A stretch of DNA of 64,000 nucleotides from Pseudomonadota bacterium. GTDB taxonomy: Bacteria; Pseudomonadota; Gammaproteobacteria; Pseudomonadales; Oleiphilaceae. The stretch covers positions 18,582-82,581 of the forward strand of contig PDPE01000037.1 in the NCBI GenBank assembly GCA_002747395.1. The letters run 5' to 3'. The first letter of the stretch is position 1. Every line of letters starts with the position of its first letter. The notes under the pieces are model-generated. The model saw nothing but the letters and a program-made list of their open reading frames with translations. It was not told the DNA's origin and made no database searches. Position numbers and translations under genes: made by a program. This document shows, piece after piece, positions 19,413 through 29,715 of this stretch.

Positions 19413-20285
19413 CTACCCCCAGATTTCCCGGGCCGAGGCAATAAAGGCTGAACTTGCCCGACTCATCACCCGATTGGTCAGTGTTGCCATGCCCAGATTT
19501 CGGTGGATTTTTACATCCCTTACGTTCAGTACATAAAGTGTTTCATCGATCATAAGATTGGGCAACACACTCCACCCGAGACCGGCATGAACCATCATTT
19601 TTATCGTTTCCAGGTAGTTCGTTGGCATATTGGCCTGTAATGGCCGGTTCCTCTCCCTGAACAGTTGATGAACCCGCTTGAACAGATAGGTGCCTTCGTC
19701 AGGCAGTATGGCGGAATGGCAGGCAATATCGTCGAACTCGGGTTGTGCAAGCCCGGCCAGTGGGTGGCTGTGTGCACATACCAGGCTCATCGGGTCATCC
19801 AGGCTCAGGTGAGCGGTAAAGTCTGGCCCGCAGTCATCTTCAATGGTGATAAAGGCCAGATCGGTTTGATTATTGCGCAATTCCCGGTACGCTTTTTCAG
19901 ATTCGGCAAACGAAAATTTCAGGTTGACATGGGGAGCTTGCCGGGTGAATCGCTTGAGTACAGGAGGCAACCGGTGCAGCCCGATATGGTGACTGCAAGT
20001 AATTTTCAGTTCGCCACTCACTTCCGCTTCAAGATTTTGTATCGTCAATTTCAGGTTTTGCAGTTCAGAGAGCACATTTCGCGCCGGGTTGACAAGTTGG
20101 CGACCAGCGTCTGTGAGTTGCAGTTTTTTTTGTGAACGGTCGAATAACTGCACATCCAGCAGTTTTTCAAGCGTTTGTATTCGTTTGGAAATTGCGGGTT
20201 GTGTCAGATGTAGCTGTTCTCCGGCCAGGGAGAATGACTGGTTTTCTACCACACTGATGAATGCGGTCAGATAGTCGGTATCCAA
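19413..20285 (-). CDS. LysR-family transcriptional regulator divergent from leuC
   Basis: 290 residues: an N-terminal winged helix-turn-helix (QPAISKRIQTLEKLLDVQLF at about 29-48) and a C-terminal effector-binding domain. It is transcribed divergently from leuC with a 211-bp shared region that contains the palindrome attccaaaatggaat. A LysR gene at this place is normal in Pseudomonas-like genomes, which suggests that it regulates leuCDB or itself. The effector is not known. Confidence 0.88.
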   Translation of the reverse strand: MDTDYLTAFISVVENQSFSLAGEQLHLTQPAISKRIQTLEKLLDVQLFDRSQKKLQLTDAGRQLVNPARNVLSELQNLKLTIQNLEAEVSGELKITCSHHIGLHRLPPVLKRFTRQAPHVNLKFSFAESEKAYRELRNNQTDLAFITIEDDCGPDFTAHLSLDDPMSLVCAHSHPLAGLAQPEFDDIACHSAILPDEGTYLFKRVHQLFRERNRPLQANMPTNYLETIKMMVHAGLGWSVLPNLMIDETLYVLNVRDVKIHRNLGMATLTNRVMSRASSAFIASAREIWG

Positions 20286-20378
20286 TGGGTCGCCTCTCTT
20301 TATTTCTCTTTATTCCCTTTTATTCCTTTCTCTTTTTTCTTGAAAAAGGTGTTTTTCACAATCGTTGCATTCTATTGT

Positions 20379-20393
20379 ATTCCAAAATGGAAT
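20379..20393. promoter_or_regulatory. Candidate LysR operator in the LysR/leuC divergent region
   Basis: attccaaaatggaat is a dyad with six-base arms (ATTCCA/TGGAAT), containing the T-N11-A core expected for LysR-type regulators. It lies 94 bases from the LysR start and 104 bases from leuC. Inferred from position and symmetry only. Confidence 0.5.
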
Positions 20394-20496
20394 GGTGGTG
20401 ATAAGTAATATAAATTTCCATTATTCGTTGAACGGCTTAGAATAACCCTACAGTTATCAGGTAATTCAACAGGAACACTCCCGAGAGGTGACTTCA

Positions 20497-21912
20497 ATGA
20501 GCGGAAAAACGCTTTATGACAAATTGTGGGACTCGCACCTGGTCAAGCAGCGCGAGGATGGTTCTGCACTGATCTATATTGATCGTCAGTTGCTTCACGA
20601 AGTCACGTCGCCCCAGGCGTTCGAGGGGCTTCGGCTGGCCAATAGAAAGCCCTGGCGGCTGGATACCAACCTGGCGACACCGGATCATAATGTACCCACC
20701 ACAGATCGGAGTGCCGGTATCGAGGGTATTGAAGATCCGGTATCGAGAATCCAGGTGCAAACCCTGGATGAAAATTGCGATGAATTTGGTATTCAGGAAT
20801 TCAAGCTGGACGACAAGCGCCAGGGGATCGTGCATGTTATCAGCCCCGAGCAGGGGGCGACCCTGCCGGGGATGACCATTGTCTGCGGTGATTCCCACAC
20901 CTCCACTCACGGTGCGTTTGGAGCCTTGGCTCATGGTATCGGGACTTCCGAGGTGGAGCATGTTCTGGCGACCCAGTGCCTGGTGCAAAAGAAAATGAAA
21001 AACCTGCTGATCAGGGTAAATGGCCAACTGGCGCCCAATGTAACAGCAAAGGATGTGATTCTGGCCATCATCGGTGAAATCGGCACAGCGGGCGGAACCG
21101 GTTATGCGATGGAATTTGGCGGGGATGCGATTCGCTCCCTGTCCATGGAAGGCCGAATGACCGTGTGCAATATGGCCATTGAAGCCGGTGCACGAGCCGG
21201 TATGGTAGCGGTGGATGATACAACAATCGACTATGTGAAAGGTCGCCCGTTTGCGCCCGTGGGTGAACAGTGGGAGCAGGCGGTAGCTCAGTGGAGAAAT
21301 CTGCACAGTGACGCTGACGCGGTATTCGACAAGGTGGTTGAACTGGAAGGCTCTGAAATCAGGCCACAGGTGAGCTGGGGCACATCACCTGAAATGGTTG
21401 TGGGCATAGACGGTTGTGTACCTGATCTGGAAAAGGAAACAGATGCGGTGAAAAAGGAAGGTATCGCACGCGCTTTGGAATATATGGGCCTGACGGCGGG
21501 CATGCCGGTGACCGATATTCACCTGGATCGCGTTTTTATCGGTTCATGCACCAACTCCAGAATCGAGGATTTGCGTGCTGCCGCCAAAGTGGTTGAAGGT
21601 AAAAAGGTGGCTGACAATATCAAACAGGCGCTGGTTGTACCGGGTTCCGGGCTGGTAAAAGAGCAGGCAGAAGCAGAAGGCTTGCACTCCATATTTATTG
21701 AAGCCGGGCTTGAGTGGCGTGAACCGGGTTGCTCCATGTGTCTGGCAATGAATGCCGATAAACTGGGGCAGGGCGAGCATTGTGCCTCAACCTCCAACCG
21801 CAATTTTGAAGGGCGGCAGGGGTTCGGGGGGCGCACCCATCTGGTCAGCCCCGCAATGGCAGCGGCAGCGGCAATTGCCGGGCATTTTGTCGATGTGAGC
21901 GAGCTGGTATAA
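20497..21912 (+). CDS. leuC: 3-isopropylmalate dehydratase large subunit
   Basis: Isomerises 2-isopropylmalate to 3-isopropylmalate together with LeuD, using a [4Fe-4S] cluster. 471 residues. The cluster ligands are visible in [10 protein letters not shown] and in GCSMCLAMN. The start ATG at 20497 ([14 protein letters not shown]) sits behind the Shine-Dalgarno gagagg at 20483-20488; a GTG three codons upstream overlaps that site and is less likely. It is the first gene of leuCDB; LeuA is elsewhere. A 15-bp x 3 tandem repeat begins at its stop codon. Confidence 0.97.
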   Translation: MSGKTLYDKLWDSHLVKQREDGSALIYIDRQLLHEVTSPQAFEGLRLANRKPWRLDTNLATPDHNVPTTDRSAGIEGIEDPVSRIQVQTLDENCDEFGIQEFKLDDKRQGIVHVISPEQGATLPGMTIVCGDSHTSTHGAFGALAHGIGTSEVEHVLATQCLVQKKMKNLLIRVNGQLAPNVTAKDVILAIIGEIGTAGGTGYAMEFGGDAIRSLSMEGRMTVCNMAIEAGARAGMVAVDDTTIDYVKGRPFAPVGEQWEQAVAQWRNLHSDADAVFDKVVELEGSEIRPQVSWGTSPEMVVGIDGCVPDLEKETDAVKKEGIARALEYMGLTAGMPVTDIHLDRVFIGSCTNSRIEDLRAAAKVVEGKKVADNIKQALVVPGSGLVKEQAEAEGLHSIFIEAGLEWREPGCSMCLAMNADKLGQGEHCASTSNRNFEGRQGFGGRTHLVSPAMAAAAAIAGHFVDVSELV

Positions 21913-21950
21913 CGGTACCAGTTATAGCGGTATCAGGTATAACGGCATTC
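21906..21950. repeat. 15-bp x 3 tandem repeat across the leuC stop codon
   Basis: ggtataacggtacca, gttatagcggtatca and ggtataacggcattc occupy 21906-21950. The first unit includes the leuC stop (21910-21912), as in the array after nfuA. Units 2 and 3 restore further in-frame TAG or TAA triplets. Confidence 0.85.
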
Positions 21951-21963
21951 GAGGAATACTATT

Positions 21964-22608
21964 ATGAGAGCATTTACGCAACACAAGGGGATCGTTGTTC
22001 CATTGGATCGTGCCAATGTGGATACCGATATGATTATCCCCAAGCAGTTTTTGAAATCAATCAAGCGTACCGGGTTTGGCCCCAACCTTTTTGATGAAAT
22101 GCGATATCTGGACGAGGGTATGCCCGGTCAGGATTGTTCCAACCGCCCCCTCAATAAAGAGTTTGTTTTGAATTTGCCCCGGTATCAAGGGGCAAGCATT
22201 CTGCTTGCCAGGCAAAACTTCGGTTGTGGTTCCAGCCGGGAACATGCTCCCTGGGCGCTGGATGATTTTGGTATCAGAGCGGTAATTGCACCGGGCTTTG
22301 CGGATATATTCTTTAATAACTGCTTTAAAAACGGGCTGTTACCCATTGTTTTAAGTGAAGATCAGGTCGATGGCCTGTTTGCAGAGTGTGAGGCAAATGA
22401 AGGGTATTCACTGGAAGTGGATTTGGCTGAACAACGGGTGATTTCGCCATCCGGTACTGTTTATGCCTTTGAGGTGGATGATTTTCGCAAGCACTGTTTG
22501 CTCAATGGTCTGGATGATATCGGTCTTACCCTGCAAGAGGCGGATGCGATTAAGGAATACGAAAACAGGATGCGCCAACAATCGCCCTGGTTGTTTGGTG
22601 CTGGATAA
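21964..22608 (+). CDS. leuD: 3-isopropylmalate dehydratase small subunit
   Basis: Swivelling domain partner of LeuC. 214 residues, normal for proteobacterial Leu[21 protein letters not shown] and [20 protein letters not shown] (substrate-loop residues) are diagnostic. The start ATG at 21964 has aggaa at 21951-21955 upstream. It lies 51 bases after leuC and 26 before leuB, in one operon. Confidence 0.97.
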   Translation: MRAFTQHKGIVVPLDRANVDTDMIIPKQFLKSIKRTGFGPNLFDEMRYLDEGMPGQDCSNRPLNKEFVLNLPRYQGASILLARQNFGCGSSREHAPWALDDFGIRAVIAPGFADIFFNNCFKNGLLPIVLSEDQVDGLFAECEANEGYSLEVDLAEQRVISPSGTVYAFEVDDFRKHCLLNGLDDIGLTLQEADAIKEYENRMRQQSPWLFGAG

Positions 22609-22634
22609 CTGATTGGAATAGTGGGATAAATAAA

Positions 22635-23720
22635 ATGACACAAAAAGTACTTTTATTGCCAGGTGATGGCATCGGCCCTGAAATCACGGCTCAAGCCGAA
22701 AAAGTGTTGGAATTTTTAAATGACAGACTCGGCCTTGGCCTCGACCTGGACAGCGGGCTGGTCGGCGGGGCAGCCATTGACGCTCACGGTGTTCCCTTGC
22801 CGGATGTGACCATGGATCAGGCAAAAGCGGCTGACGCTATTTTGCTGGGTGCTGTCGGTGGCCCCAAATGGGATTCGCTGGATATGGCAATTCGGCCCGA
22901 AAAAGGCTTGCTCGGTTTGCGATCCGGCTTGCAACTCTTTGGCAACCTGCGCCCGGCCATCTTGTATCCCCAGTTGGCGGATGCCTCTACACTCAAGCCG
23001 GAAGTGGTGTCTGGTCTGGATATTCTCATTGTTCGGGAACTCACCGGGGGCATTTACTTTGGCCAGCCCCGTGGCGTGAAAACCCTGGAAAACGGCGAGC
23101 GTCAGGGCTTCAATACCTATGTTTATACCGAGTCCGAAATCAAACGGATCGGAAAAGTCGCCTTTGAGGCGGCTCGCAAGCGCGGCGGCAAGTTGTGCTC
23201 GGTAGATAAGGCAAACGTTCTGGAAGTGACCGTGTTGTGGCGGGAGCTGATGGATGAAATGGCGAAAGAGTACCCGGATGTGGAATTGAGCCACATGTAT
23301 GTGGACAATGCTGCCATGCAGCTGGTTCGTGCGCCGAAACAGTTTGATGTTATGGTGACCGGCAATATGTTTGGCGATATTCTGTCGGATGCCGCCGCCA
23401 TGCTGACCGGCTCCATTGGCATGTTGCCTTCGGCATCGCTGGATGCGAACAACAAGGGGATGTACGAACCCTGTCATGGCAGTGCGCCTGATATTGCCGG
23501 GCAGGGTGTTGCCAACCCCCTGGCGACTATCCTGTCTGCCGCGATGATGTTGCGTTATAGCCTGGACAGGCCCGAAGCTGCAGACCTGATTGAAAAGGCG
23601 GTCAACAATGTGCTGGATACGGGGCTGAGAACACCGGATATTTATTCGCAAGGAAGCAAACAGGTCGGCACGGAAGAAATGGGTGAGGCGGTATTGACTT
23701 GCCTGGCCGGGCTGATCTGA
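22635..23720 (+). CDS. leuB: 3-isopropylmalate dehydrogenase
   Basis: NAD-dependent oxidative decarboxylation of 3-isopropylmalate, the third leucine-specific step. 361 residues. It shows [18 protein letters not shown] at the N-terminus, [23 protein letters not shown] (substrate contact) and the NAD-binding SLGMLPSA-type loop [10 protein letters not shown]. It is the last gene of leuCDB; asd follows after 132 bases with its own upstream sequence. Confidence 0.97.
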   Translation: MTQKVLLLPGDGIGPEITAQAEKVLEFLNDRLGLGLDLDSGLVGGAAIDAHGVPLPDVTMDQAKAADAILLGAVGGPKWDSLDMAIRPEKGLLGLRSGLQLFGNLRPAILYPQLADASTLKPEVVSGLDILIVRELTGGIYFGQPRGVKTLENGERQGFNTYVYTESEIKRIGKVAFEAARKRGGKLCSVDKANVLEVTVLWRELMDEMAKEYPDVELSHMYVDNAAMQLVRAPKQFDVMVTGNMFGDILSDAAAMLTGSIGMLPSASLDANNKGMYEPCHGSAPDIAGQGVANPLATILSAAMMLRYSLDRPEAADLIEKAVNNVLDTGLRTPDIYSQGSKQVGTEEMGEAVLTCLAGLI

Positions 23721-23820
23721 TCCGATTTTACCGGCAGGCAGGAAATCATAAAACTTGCGCAATGGCTTCAGGTTGATTTCATCCTGGCGGCGATTCCGAT
23801 ATGATAGCCCTTTTTAAATG

Positions 23821-23839
23821 TTAACTTTTCAATTGTTAA
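23821..23839. promoter_or_regulatory. Inverted repeat in the asd leader
   Basis: ttaac and gttaa flank a 9-base AT-rich centre at 23821-23839, 14 bases before the asd start codon. It could be an operator or only part of the AT-rich promoter; no factor is assigned. Confidence 0.3.
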
Positions 23840-23852
23840 AGTGGTCGGGTAG

Positions 23853-24962
23853 ATGAAAAAAACAGGACTGGTTGGTTGGCGAGGCATGGTTGGTTCCGTG
23901 TTGATGGATCGAATGAAACAGGAGAATGATTTTGCATTGTTTGATGCCACTTTTTTCTCCACATCTCAGGCGGGGAAGAATGCGCCGGAGTTTGGTGGTA
24001 AAACATCGGTTCTGAAAGATGCGAACGATATCACTGCGTTAGCGGAGATGGATGTGATTGTAACCTGTCAGGGGGACGACTATACCAGACAGGTTTTTCC
24101 GGCGCTTCGTCAAACGGGCTGGAATGGTTACTGGATTGATGCAGCATCAGCATTGAGAATGGCCGAAGATTCCGTGATTGTTCTTGACCCCGTCAACAGG
24201 TCCGTCATCGACCAGGCCCTTGACAAGGGTGTGAAAAACTATATCGGTGGTAACTGCACCGTCAGCCTGATGTTGATGGCCATCGGCGGCCTGTTTCGTG
24301 AGAATCTGGTTGAGTGGATTTCCCCCATGACCTATCAGGCCGCGTCCGGAGCCGGTGCGCGAAATATGAAAGAGTTGATTGCCCAGATGGGTGCCATTCA
24401 TGCGTCGGTCGCTGACAAACTCGATCCCGCTGCGGCGATTCTGGAAGTGGATCGCATTGTGGCAGATAAAATGCGCAGCGGGTCATTCCCGACCGATGCT
24501 TTTGGTGTGCCGCTGGCGGGCAGCCTGATTCCCTGGATCGATACTCCTGTAGACAATGGCCAGACCAGGGAAGAATGGAAAGCTGAAGTTGAAACCAACA
24601 AGATATTGGGTTTGTCTGACAACCCGGTGCCCATTGACGGAATTTGCGTGAGAGTTGGTGCCATGCGTTGTCACAGCCAGGCTCTGACAATAAAACTGCG
24701 CCAGGATGTGTCTGTGGGTCAGATTGAACAGATAATCGCCAGTTCAAACGAGTGGGTATCTGTTGTGCCCAATGAGCGACAACAAACTGTGGAAGCACTT
24801 TCTCCGGCCGTTGTTAACGGCAACTTGTCTGTGCCGACAGGTCGGATCAGAAAGTTGTCCTTGGGGCCTGAATACGTTTCGGCGTTCACTGTAGGAGATC
24901 AGTTGTTGTGGGGTGCAGCGGAGCCATTGAGGCGTATGCTTCGCATTGTATTGGAAGTCTGA
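23853..24962 (+). CDS. asd: Aspartate-semialdehyde dehydrogenase
   Basis: Reduces aspartyl phosphate to the semialdehyde that feeds lysine/DAP, threonine and methionine synthesis. 369 residues, the gammaproteobacterial form. It has the NADP-binding [17 protein letters not shown], the catalytic Cys135 in [12 protein letters not shown] and the substrate-binding [15 protein letters not shown]. The start ATG at 23853 follows a region with a TTAAC/GTTAA inverted repeat at 23821-23839. A strong terminator follows at 25002. Placement between leuB and fimV is as in Pseudomonas. Confidence 0.97.
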   Translation: MKKTGLVGWRGMVGSVLMDRMKQENDFALFDATFFSTSQAGKNAPEFGGKTSVLKDANDITALAEMDVIVTCQGDDYTRQVFPALRQTGWNGYWIDAASALRMAEDSVIVLDPVNRSVIDQALDKGVKNYIGGNCTVSLMLMAIGGLFRENLVEWISPMTYQAASGAGARNMKELIAQMGAIHASVADKLDPAAAILEVDRIVADKMRSGSFPTDAFGVPLAGSLIPWIDTPVDNGQTREEWKAEVETNKILGLSDNPVPIDGICVRVGAMRCHSQALTIKLRQDVSVGQIEQIIASSNEWVSVVPNERQQTVEALSPAVVNGNLSVPTGRIRKLSLGPEYVSAFTVGDQLLWGAAEPLRRMLRIVLEV

Positions 24963-25001
24963 GTCGTATTGAGAATCTGAAAAACCCTGTCGTTATTACC
25001 T

Positions 25002-25028
25002 GCTTCCCCCTTGCAATGAGGGGGAAGC
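25002..25028 (+). terminator. Rho-independent terminator of asd
   Basis: gcttccccc (25002-25010) and gggggaagc (25020-25028) form a perfect 9-bp stem with a 9-base loop, followed by tttcggttttgg. Confidence 0.85.
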
Positions 25029-25395
25029 TTTCGGTTTTGGTTGTTTATTCCTGCCGCTTCACCGTTTACTATTCCCTTACCCGTTTTTTTGTTGGAATTG
25101 TTGGTGATCAGGCTGTAATTCTTTAGGTAAAAAACCATTTATCTTCTATTCTTCCTAACAGAAGGCTGTCAATAGCTGTCAATAAAAGGGTTCGTCGGTT
25201 TCAGGATAATCTTGATCATGTCAAGTACCCGGGCGCTCGATTTCATTGCGCTGACCGGCAGACTGTTAAAAAAAACCGGAAAACGGTTTGTGACGAACAG
25301 ATTTGTTGATAAAACGGAGTTTATGAACAATACTTAACACTTGGTTATCGATTTGAAAGTGATTTTTGAATAGTCGGGATTAACTGCCCGTTTAT

Positions 25396-25440
25396 CAAAA
25401 CAAATCAGGCCAAAACAAATCGGGTCAAAACATATCAGTT
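25396..25440. repeat. Three 15-bp direct repeats upstream of fimV
   Basis: caaaacaaatcaggc, caaaacaaatcgggt and caaaacatatcagtt occur head to tail at 25396, 25411 and 25426. They could be a regulator's iterated binding site or another member of the tandem-duplication class seen throughout the window. Confidence 0.8.
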
Positions 25441-25579
25441 TTCGGTTTCAGATTGGTTCAACCGGGTTTCGATGTGGTTCAGGGTTGGTTCACAGGCAAA
25501 GGCGATTGCTCCAGAGAGACATGCAAAAAGACAATCACTGTTTGTCGGGCTGTTTAAACATAAATAAAGGAAAGATATT

Positions 25580-28500
25580 ATGATGCGCAAGCTTGCAATA
25601 GCTCTTTCGCTAGTCAGCGCAATGGGTACCGGTACTGCCAATGCACTGGGTTTGGGGGAGGCGACGGTACATTCGTCTTTGAATCAGCCACTCCGTGCAG
25701 AAATCGAACTGGTAAACATTCGAGACCTTGAGAAAAGTGAAATATTGCCGGCTTTGGCATCGAGAGAGGAGTTTGCCAAAGCAAAAATAGACCGGCTCTA
25801 TTTTCTGTCTGATATTCGTTTTCAAGTCACCAAAAACAAACGGGGCAATACCGTTATAGAACTGTCCACAACCAGGCCCGTTCGAGAGCCCTATCTCAAC
25901 TTCCTGGTTGAGGTGATCTGGCCAAGCGGGCGGTTGTTGCGTGAATACGCCATGTTGATTGATCCACCCCTGTTTTCCCAGGGGGCACAGTCAACACCAT
26001 CGGATGCTGTCTCTCCCGCAATCAGCATGTTGCCCGATATCGAGGTGCTGGATGAGAACGATGCCCTGATGCAGGAACAGACCGGTGACGTGAGTTATAT
26101 GGATCCGTCAGCTGCCACTCCTTTCGTTCCGCCAAACAGTGTTCCCGCTACTTCCTATGCCACTTCCTATACTACTTCTGATACCTTCACTGGTGACACT
26201 TACGGGCCGACCGGAAAGTCCGATACACTATGGGCAATTGCACTGAAAGTCAGGCCTGACAAACGCTATTCTCCTCAGCAAGTGATGCTGGCTATTCAGG
26301 ATCTTAACCCTGACGCCTTTTCCAAAGGGAACATTAATCTGCTCAAATCAGGCAAAATATTACGCTTGCCCGATTCCTATGACATCGAGGCCCGCACACG
26401 CAGCCAGGCAATTCAGGATGTAATCGTGCAGAACCGTGCCTTTGAAACAGGGCGGGATCTTTCTTCAAGGCAAATAGATAGCACGCTCGGGCCTGTTTCC
26501 AGCCGCACCTCCAGGGCTGTTTCCAATAAATCGGACGGTTCCGAGCTCAAAATTGTAGTAGCTCCGGATGAGCAGACAGATGATGCTGAATCCGGGGCCC
26601 ATGCCGGCAAATCCAGAGTCGGTGGTGGCAGCGCCGTAGAGGAAAACCTCGCGGTTACTCTGGAAAAACTCGACAGGGCCGAAGTGGAAAATGATGAATT
26701 GGCCAGTCGGGTCAGGGATCTGGAAGACCAGTTGCAGACATTGCAACGGCTGCTCACACTCAAAGATGACGAGCTGGCTGACATGCAGCGGCAGTTTGGT
26801 CAGGTAACCGAGGCGGAGGATAACGCCGCTGGCACCACTTCCGACCAGGCTTTGACCGACACTGAATCGCCAGCGAACCCGGCAGGGAAAACCTCGCTTG
26901 ACAGCTCGGCGACAGACAGCCCTGTCGATGAAGGTGCTGTTGAAGACGCTTCTTCCGAAGCAGGTGTTGCCGAGGATGGCACGCTTGAAGATGGCGCTGT
27001 TATTGGTGAAGGTAACGGTGAAGAGGGAGAGGTCACAGCAGACGAAGGTGCGCAGGGCGCAGAGCTGGCGAGTTCGTCGTTGACAGGAGCGGTCGATGAA
27101 TCCGGTGTGTCTGATGCGGTTGATGATGCCGGTTCTGCACCGGTTCTGCCAGATCAGGCGGTCAACACGCCCGAACCGGCTGTTTCCGAGCCTGAACCCC
27201 CGGCCAGGGAACCGGGTCTGGTTGATACCATAATGGGTAATCCCCTGTACCTGGGAGGAGGCATAGCCGGTGCCCTGGTTTTGGTTCTGGGGCTGATCGG
27301 TTTGTTCAGGCGGGATGCCAAAAAAGATAGAGACTTCCATGAAAGCCTGGCCATCGATGCTGAAACGGAAGAGCAGATCGACCTGGGCTTTGCCGACGCC
27401 GAGGAAGATGCAGTTTCACAAATCTCGCAAAAAGGTGTTTCTGATGATCCTGTTTCCGAAGCAGATGTATATATTGCATACGGTCGTTTCGATCAGGCAG
27501 TCACCGTGCTTGAGGCAGCGGTTTCGGAAGAGCCGGGGCGTTCTGACATTCGACTCAAGCTGCTTGAAGTATATAAGGAATCAGGTGATAACGAAGCCTT
27601 CTTCAAACAGTACAGGGAAATTGAAGCGCTGGACGATGAAGAGGCTCTGGCCGCTGCTGACGAACTGAGCCTGGGCATGGTCAGGCCTGTTGATGATGAC
27701 CCTGAAATCTCCATTGATGATCTTGAAAATGAACTGCTGTCCTCCGGTGTTGATGGCTCAACCGGCACTGGTCGCAAGATCGGCAGGTCGATTGGTGCCG
27801 ATGATGAGTTGAATTTTGAACTGGATGAATCTGTTGACCCGTTTCAAGGCCGTCAGGTTCAGGGCGAAGAAGAAACTCTTTTTGATCTTCGAGACGAAAA
27901 TGAACTGGCAGAAGATAACCAGTTACACAGCAGGACACCGGACAGTGGCCGGGATGCATTACTCGAAGAAGACATTGTCACTTCATCTGACGTGGTTGAT
28001 GTCAGTCTGGAAAACGATTTCGAAAACCTGGAATCCGACCTTGATCTGAACCGGGAAGACTCTATCAGTCTCGATTCTGTAAAACAGGAACTCGAGGGTG
28101 TTTCCTCGATATTGACGGGTGAGACCGAAAAAGACCGCCGCCAGGATCCTGACCTGGAAGACCTGGACGACCTGGAACTGGATGAAGATTTGTCCCTGGA
28201 AGACCTGGATGCTGAAATTAATGCTGAAATGGATCTGGTTAACGAGAGAATTGACCATGAAGAGGGTTCTGACACAGTGTTGCCAGGTAACGATGACGAG
28301 TTGGAGTTGCTGGATTCCGGTGACGAGCTTGAATTGAATAAAACGCTCGATCTGAAAGACCTTGAGAACGATGATGAGCTGAAGGAACTGGAGATTTCCG
28401 AGGTGCTGGGTGAAGGGTTCAGCCTGGATCATTCTGATGACGGTGACAGAGACAGCGCTGCAACGAAGCCTGATTCGGAAGTCAGCGGCAGTCTCGATGC

Positions 28501-28726
28501 CCAGGTGGATGAAAATCCGGTTGATCAGGCTGGTGAAGTTGAAGATGATGAGGACTTTGACTTTCTTTCCGGTGCTGATGAGGTTGAGACCAAACTTGAT
28601 CTCGCGAGAGCCTATATTGATATGGGGGATATGGAAGGTGCCAGGGATATTCTTGATGAAGTCGTCATTGAAGGTAACGAAGACCAGAAGCTTGAAGCTC
28701 GTCAATTGATGAAAGGACTGGACTAG
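25580..28726 (+). CDS. fimV: FimV/HubP-family polar pilus assembly protein
   Basis: 1048-residue inner-membrane protein that organises the cell pole and supports type IV pilus assembly in Pseudomonas and relatives. A signal peptide (about 1-22) precedes the FimV N-terminal domain (GLGEATVHSSLNQPLRAEIE), then a LysM-like peptidoglycan-binding segment (SDTLWAIALKVRPDKRYSPQ near 216-235), a coiled coil (about 355-410), one transmembrane helix near 555-575 (LYLGGGIAGALVLVLGLIGL), a TPR-like region, an extremely acidic repetitive linker (about 700-960, rich in LEDL/DELEL) and the conserved C-terminal FimV motif (TKLDLARAYIDMGDMEGARD). The start is the first of two adjacent ATGs behind aaaggaaag. 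Confidence 0.93.
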   Translation: MMRKLAIALSLVSAMGTGTANALGLGEATVHSSLNQPLRAEIELVNIRDLEKSEILPALASREEFAKAKIDRLYFLSDIRFQVTKNKRGNTVIELSTTRPVREPYLNFLVEVIWPSGRLLREYAMLIDPPLFSQGAQSTPSDAVSPAISMLPDIEVLDENDALMQEQTGDVSYMDPSAATPFVPPNSVPATSYATSYTTSDTFTGDTYGPTGKSDTLWAIALKVRPDKRYSPQQVMLAIQDLNPDAFSKGNINLLKSGKILRLPDSYDIEARTRSQAIQDVIVQNRAFETGRDLSSRQIDSTLGPVSSRTSRAVSNKSDGSELKIVVAPDEQTDDAESGAHAGKSRVGGGSAVEENLAVTLEKLDRAEVENDELASRVRDLEDQLQTLQRLLTLKDDELADMQRQFGQVTEAEDNAAGTTSDQALTDTESPANPAGKTSLDSSATDSPVDEGAVEDASSEAGVAEDGTLEDGAVIGEGNGEEGEVTADEGAQGAELASSSLTGAVDESGVSDAVDDAGSAPVLPDQAVNTPEPAVSEPEPPAREPGLVDTIMGNPLYLGGGIAGALVLVLGLIGLFRRDAKKDRDFHESLAIDAETEEQIDLGFADAEEDAVSQISQKGVSDDPVSEADVYIAYGRFDQAVTVLEAAVSEEPGRSDIRLKLLEVYKESGDNEAFFKQYREIEALDDEEALAAADELSLGMVRPVDDDPEISIDDLENELLSSGVDGSTGTGRKIGRSIGADDELNFELDESVDPFQGRQVQGEEETLFDLRDENELAEDNQLHSRTPDSGRDALLEEDIVTSSDVVDVSLENDFENLESDLDLNREDSISLDSVKQELEGVSSILTGETEKDRRQDPDLEDLDDLELDEDLSLEDLDAEINAEMDLVNERIDHEEGSDTVLPGNDDELELLDSGDELELNKTLDLKDLENDDELKELEISEVLGEGFSLDHSDDGDRDSAATKPDSEVSGSLDAQVDENPVDQAGEVEDDEDFDFLSGADEVETKLDLARAYIDMGDMEGARDILDEVVIEGNEDQKLEARQLMKGLD

Positions 28727-28770
28727 GCTCTGCCTGATCGCTTACATTCGCGCCTGATTATCCGCAAACG

Positions 28771-29610
28771 ATGGTTAGGTTTATGAATTATCCAATCTCC
28801 TACACGACTACGGCTCCTGTCGGTGCCGGTCGTGTTGTCTGTGTCTGTGAATATGATGGAACAGCCTATCATGGTTGGCAGGCGCAGAAATCCGGTTTAC
28901 CCACTATCCAGTTAAAATTGGAGTCGGCGCTTTCGTTTGTTGCGAACGAAAAAATTGAAATCGTTTGTGCGGGGCGAACCGACGCCAGTGTTCATGCCTG
29001 TCACCAGGTGATTCACTTTGACACCTCGGCAGTAAGAAATATGAGATCCTGGGTGTTTGGAGTAAATACCCATTTGCCCGATGATATTGCCGTGCACTGG
29101 TTTGACAATACAGACACCGAATTCAGTGCAAGATTTTCCGCTACTGCCCGCACTTATCGCTATTTTATTTACAATGGCCCGATCAGGCCGGCAGCACAAA
29201 CCAGACGCCTGACCTGGTGCTACCAGCCATTGGACGAGCGAGAAATGCACAAGGCAGCACAGTGCCTGGTGGGTGAAAATGATTATTCTTCATTTCGCGC
29301 TGCCGAGTGCCAGTCCAATACGCCTTTCAGAAATGTGGAGTTTGTCCGGGTCAGGCGCCTCGGGATGCTGGTTGAAATAGAAATCAAAGCCAATGCATTC
29401 CTGCATCATATGGTCAGAAATATTGCCGGGGTGCTAATGGCCGTGGGTGCAGGTGAAAAGCCTGCTTCCTGGGTGCAGGAGGTACTGGATGCCAGGGACA
29501 GAAAAAAGGGCGGGGTCACGGCCAAACCCTTCGGTTTGTACCTGTCAGGAGTAGACTACCCGGGAAAATACCCTGTTCCACAATTGCCTATTACCCCCTT
29601 CTTTATGTAA
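28771..29610 (+). CDS. truA: tRNA pseudouridine(38-40) synthase TruA
   Basis: Converts uridines 38-40 of the tRNA anticodon arm to pseudouridine. 279 residues. The catalytic Asp71 lies in CAGRTDASVHACHQVIHFD; CEYDGTAYHGWQ and FLHHMVRNIAGVL are family signatures. The start is taken at 28771; an ATG at 28783 with agg just upstream is an alternative. It is downstream of fimV and upstream of trpF, the usual order in this lineage. Confidence 0.96.
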   Translation: MVRFMNYPISYTTTAPVGAGRVVCVCEYDGTAYHGWQAQKSGLPTIQLKLESALSFVANEKIEIVCAGRTDASVHACHQVIHFDTSAVRNMRSWVFGVNTHLPDDIAVHWFDNTDTEFSARFSATARTYRYFIYNGPIRPAAQTRRLTWCYQPLDEREMHKAAQCLVGENDYSSFRAAECQSNTPFRNVEFVRVRRLGMLVEIEIKANAFLHHMVRNIAGVLMAVGAGEKPASWVQEVLDARDRKKGGVTAKPFGLYLSGVDYPGKYPVPQLPITPFFM

Positions 29611-29650
29611 TATCGCATGTTTTCCGGCGCACAGTGTGCGCTTGTCCGTT

Positions 29651-29696
29651 TTATTGTCATGTTATTGTCGCTTTGCTATCAAATTTTGCTATCAAA
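29651..29696. repeat. Two adjacent short tandem duplications between truA and trpF
   Basis: ttattgtcat/g is duplicated at 29651 and 29662 (11-bp period), directly followed by ctttgctatcaaa and ttttgctatcaaa at 29671-29683 and 29684-29696 (13-bp period). They fill the gap before the trpF start. Confidence 0.75.
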
Positions 29697-29715
29697 CTAA
29701 TGGTCATCATGCATT

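Larger units (their letters stand above)
24963..25579. other. 617-bp intergenic region between asd and fimV
   Basis: It holds the asd terminator (25002-25028), about 350 bases of AT-rich sequence without a credible gene, and a 15-bp x 3 direct repeat at 25396-25440 about 140 bases before fimV. The fimV promoter is expected here but I cannot pick convincing boxes. Confidence 0.6.

Noticed and set aside
22716..23762. 348-codon open frame antisense to leuB
   Set aside because: Strongly conserved leuB is on the other strand; the antisense frame has His/Gln-rich composition and no recognisable family.
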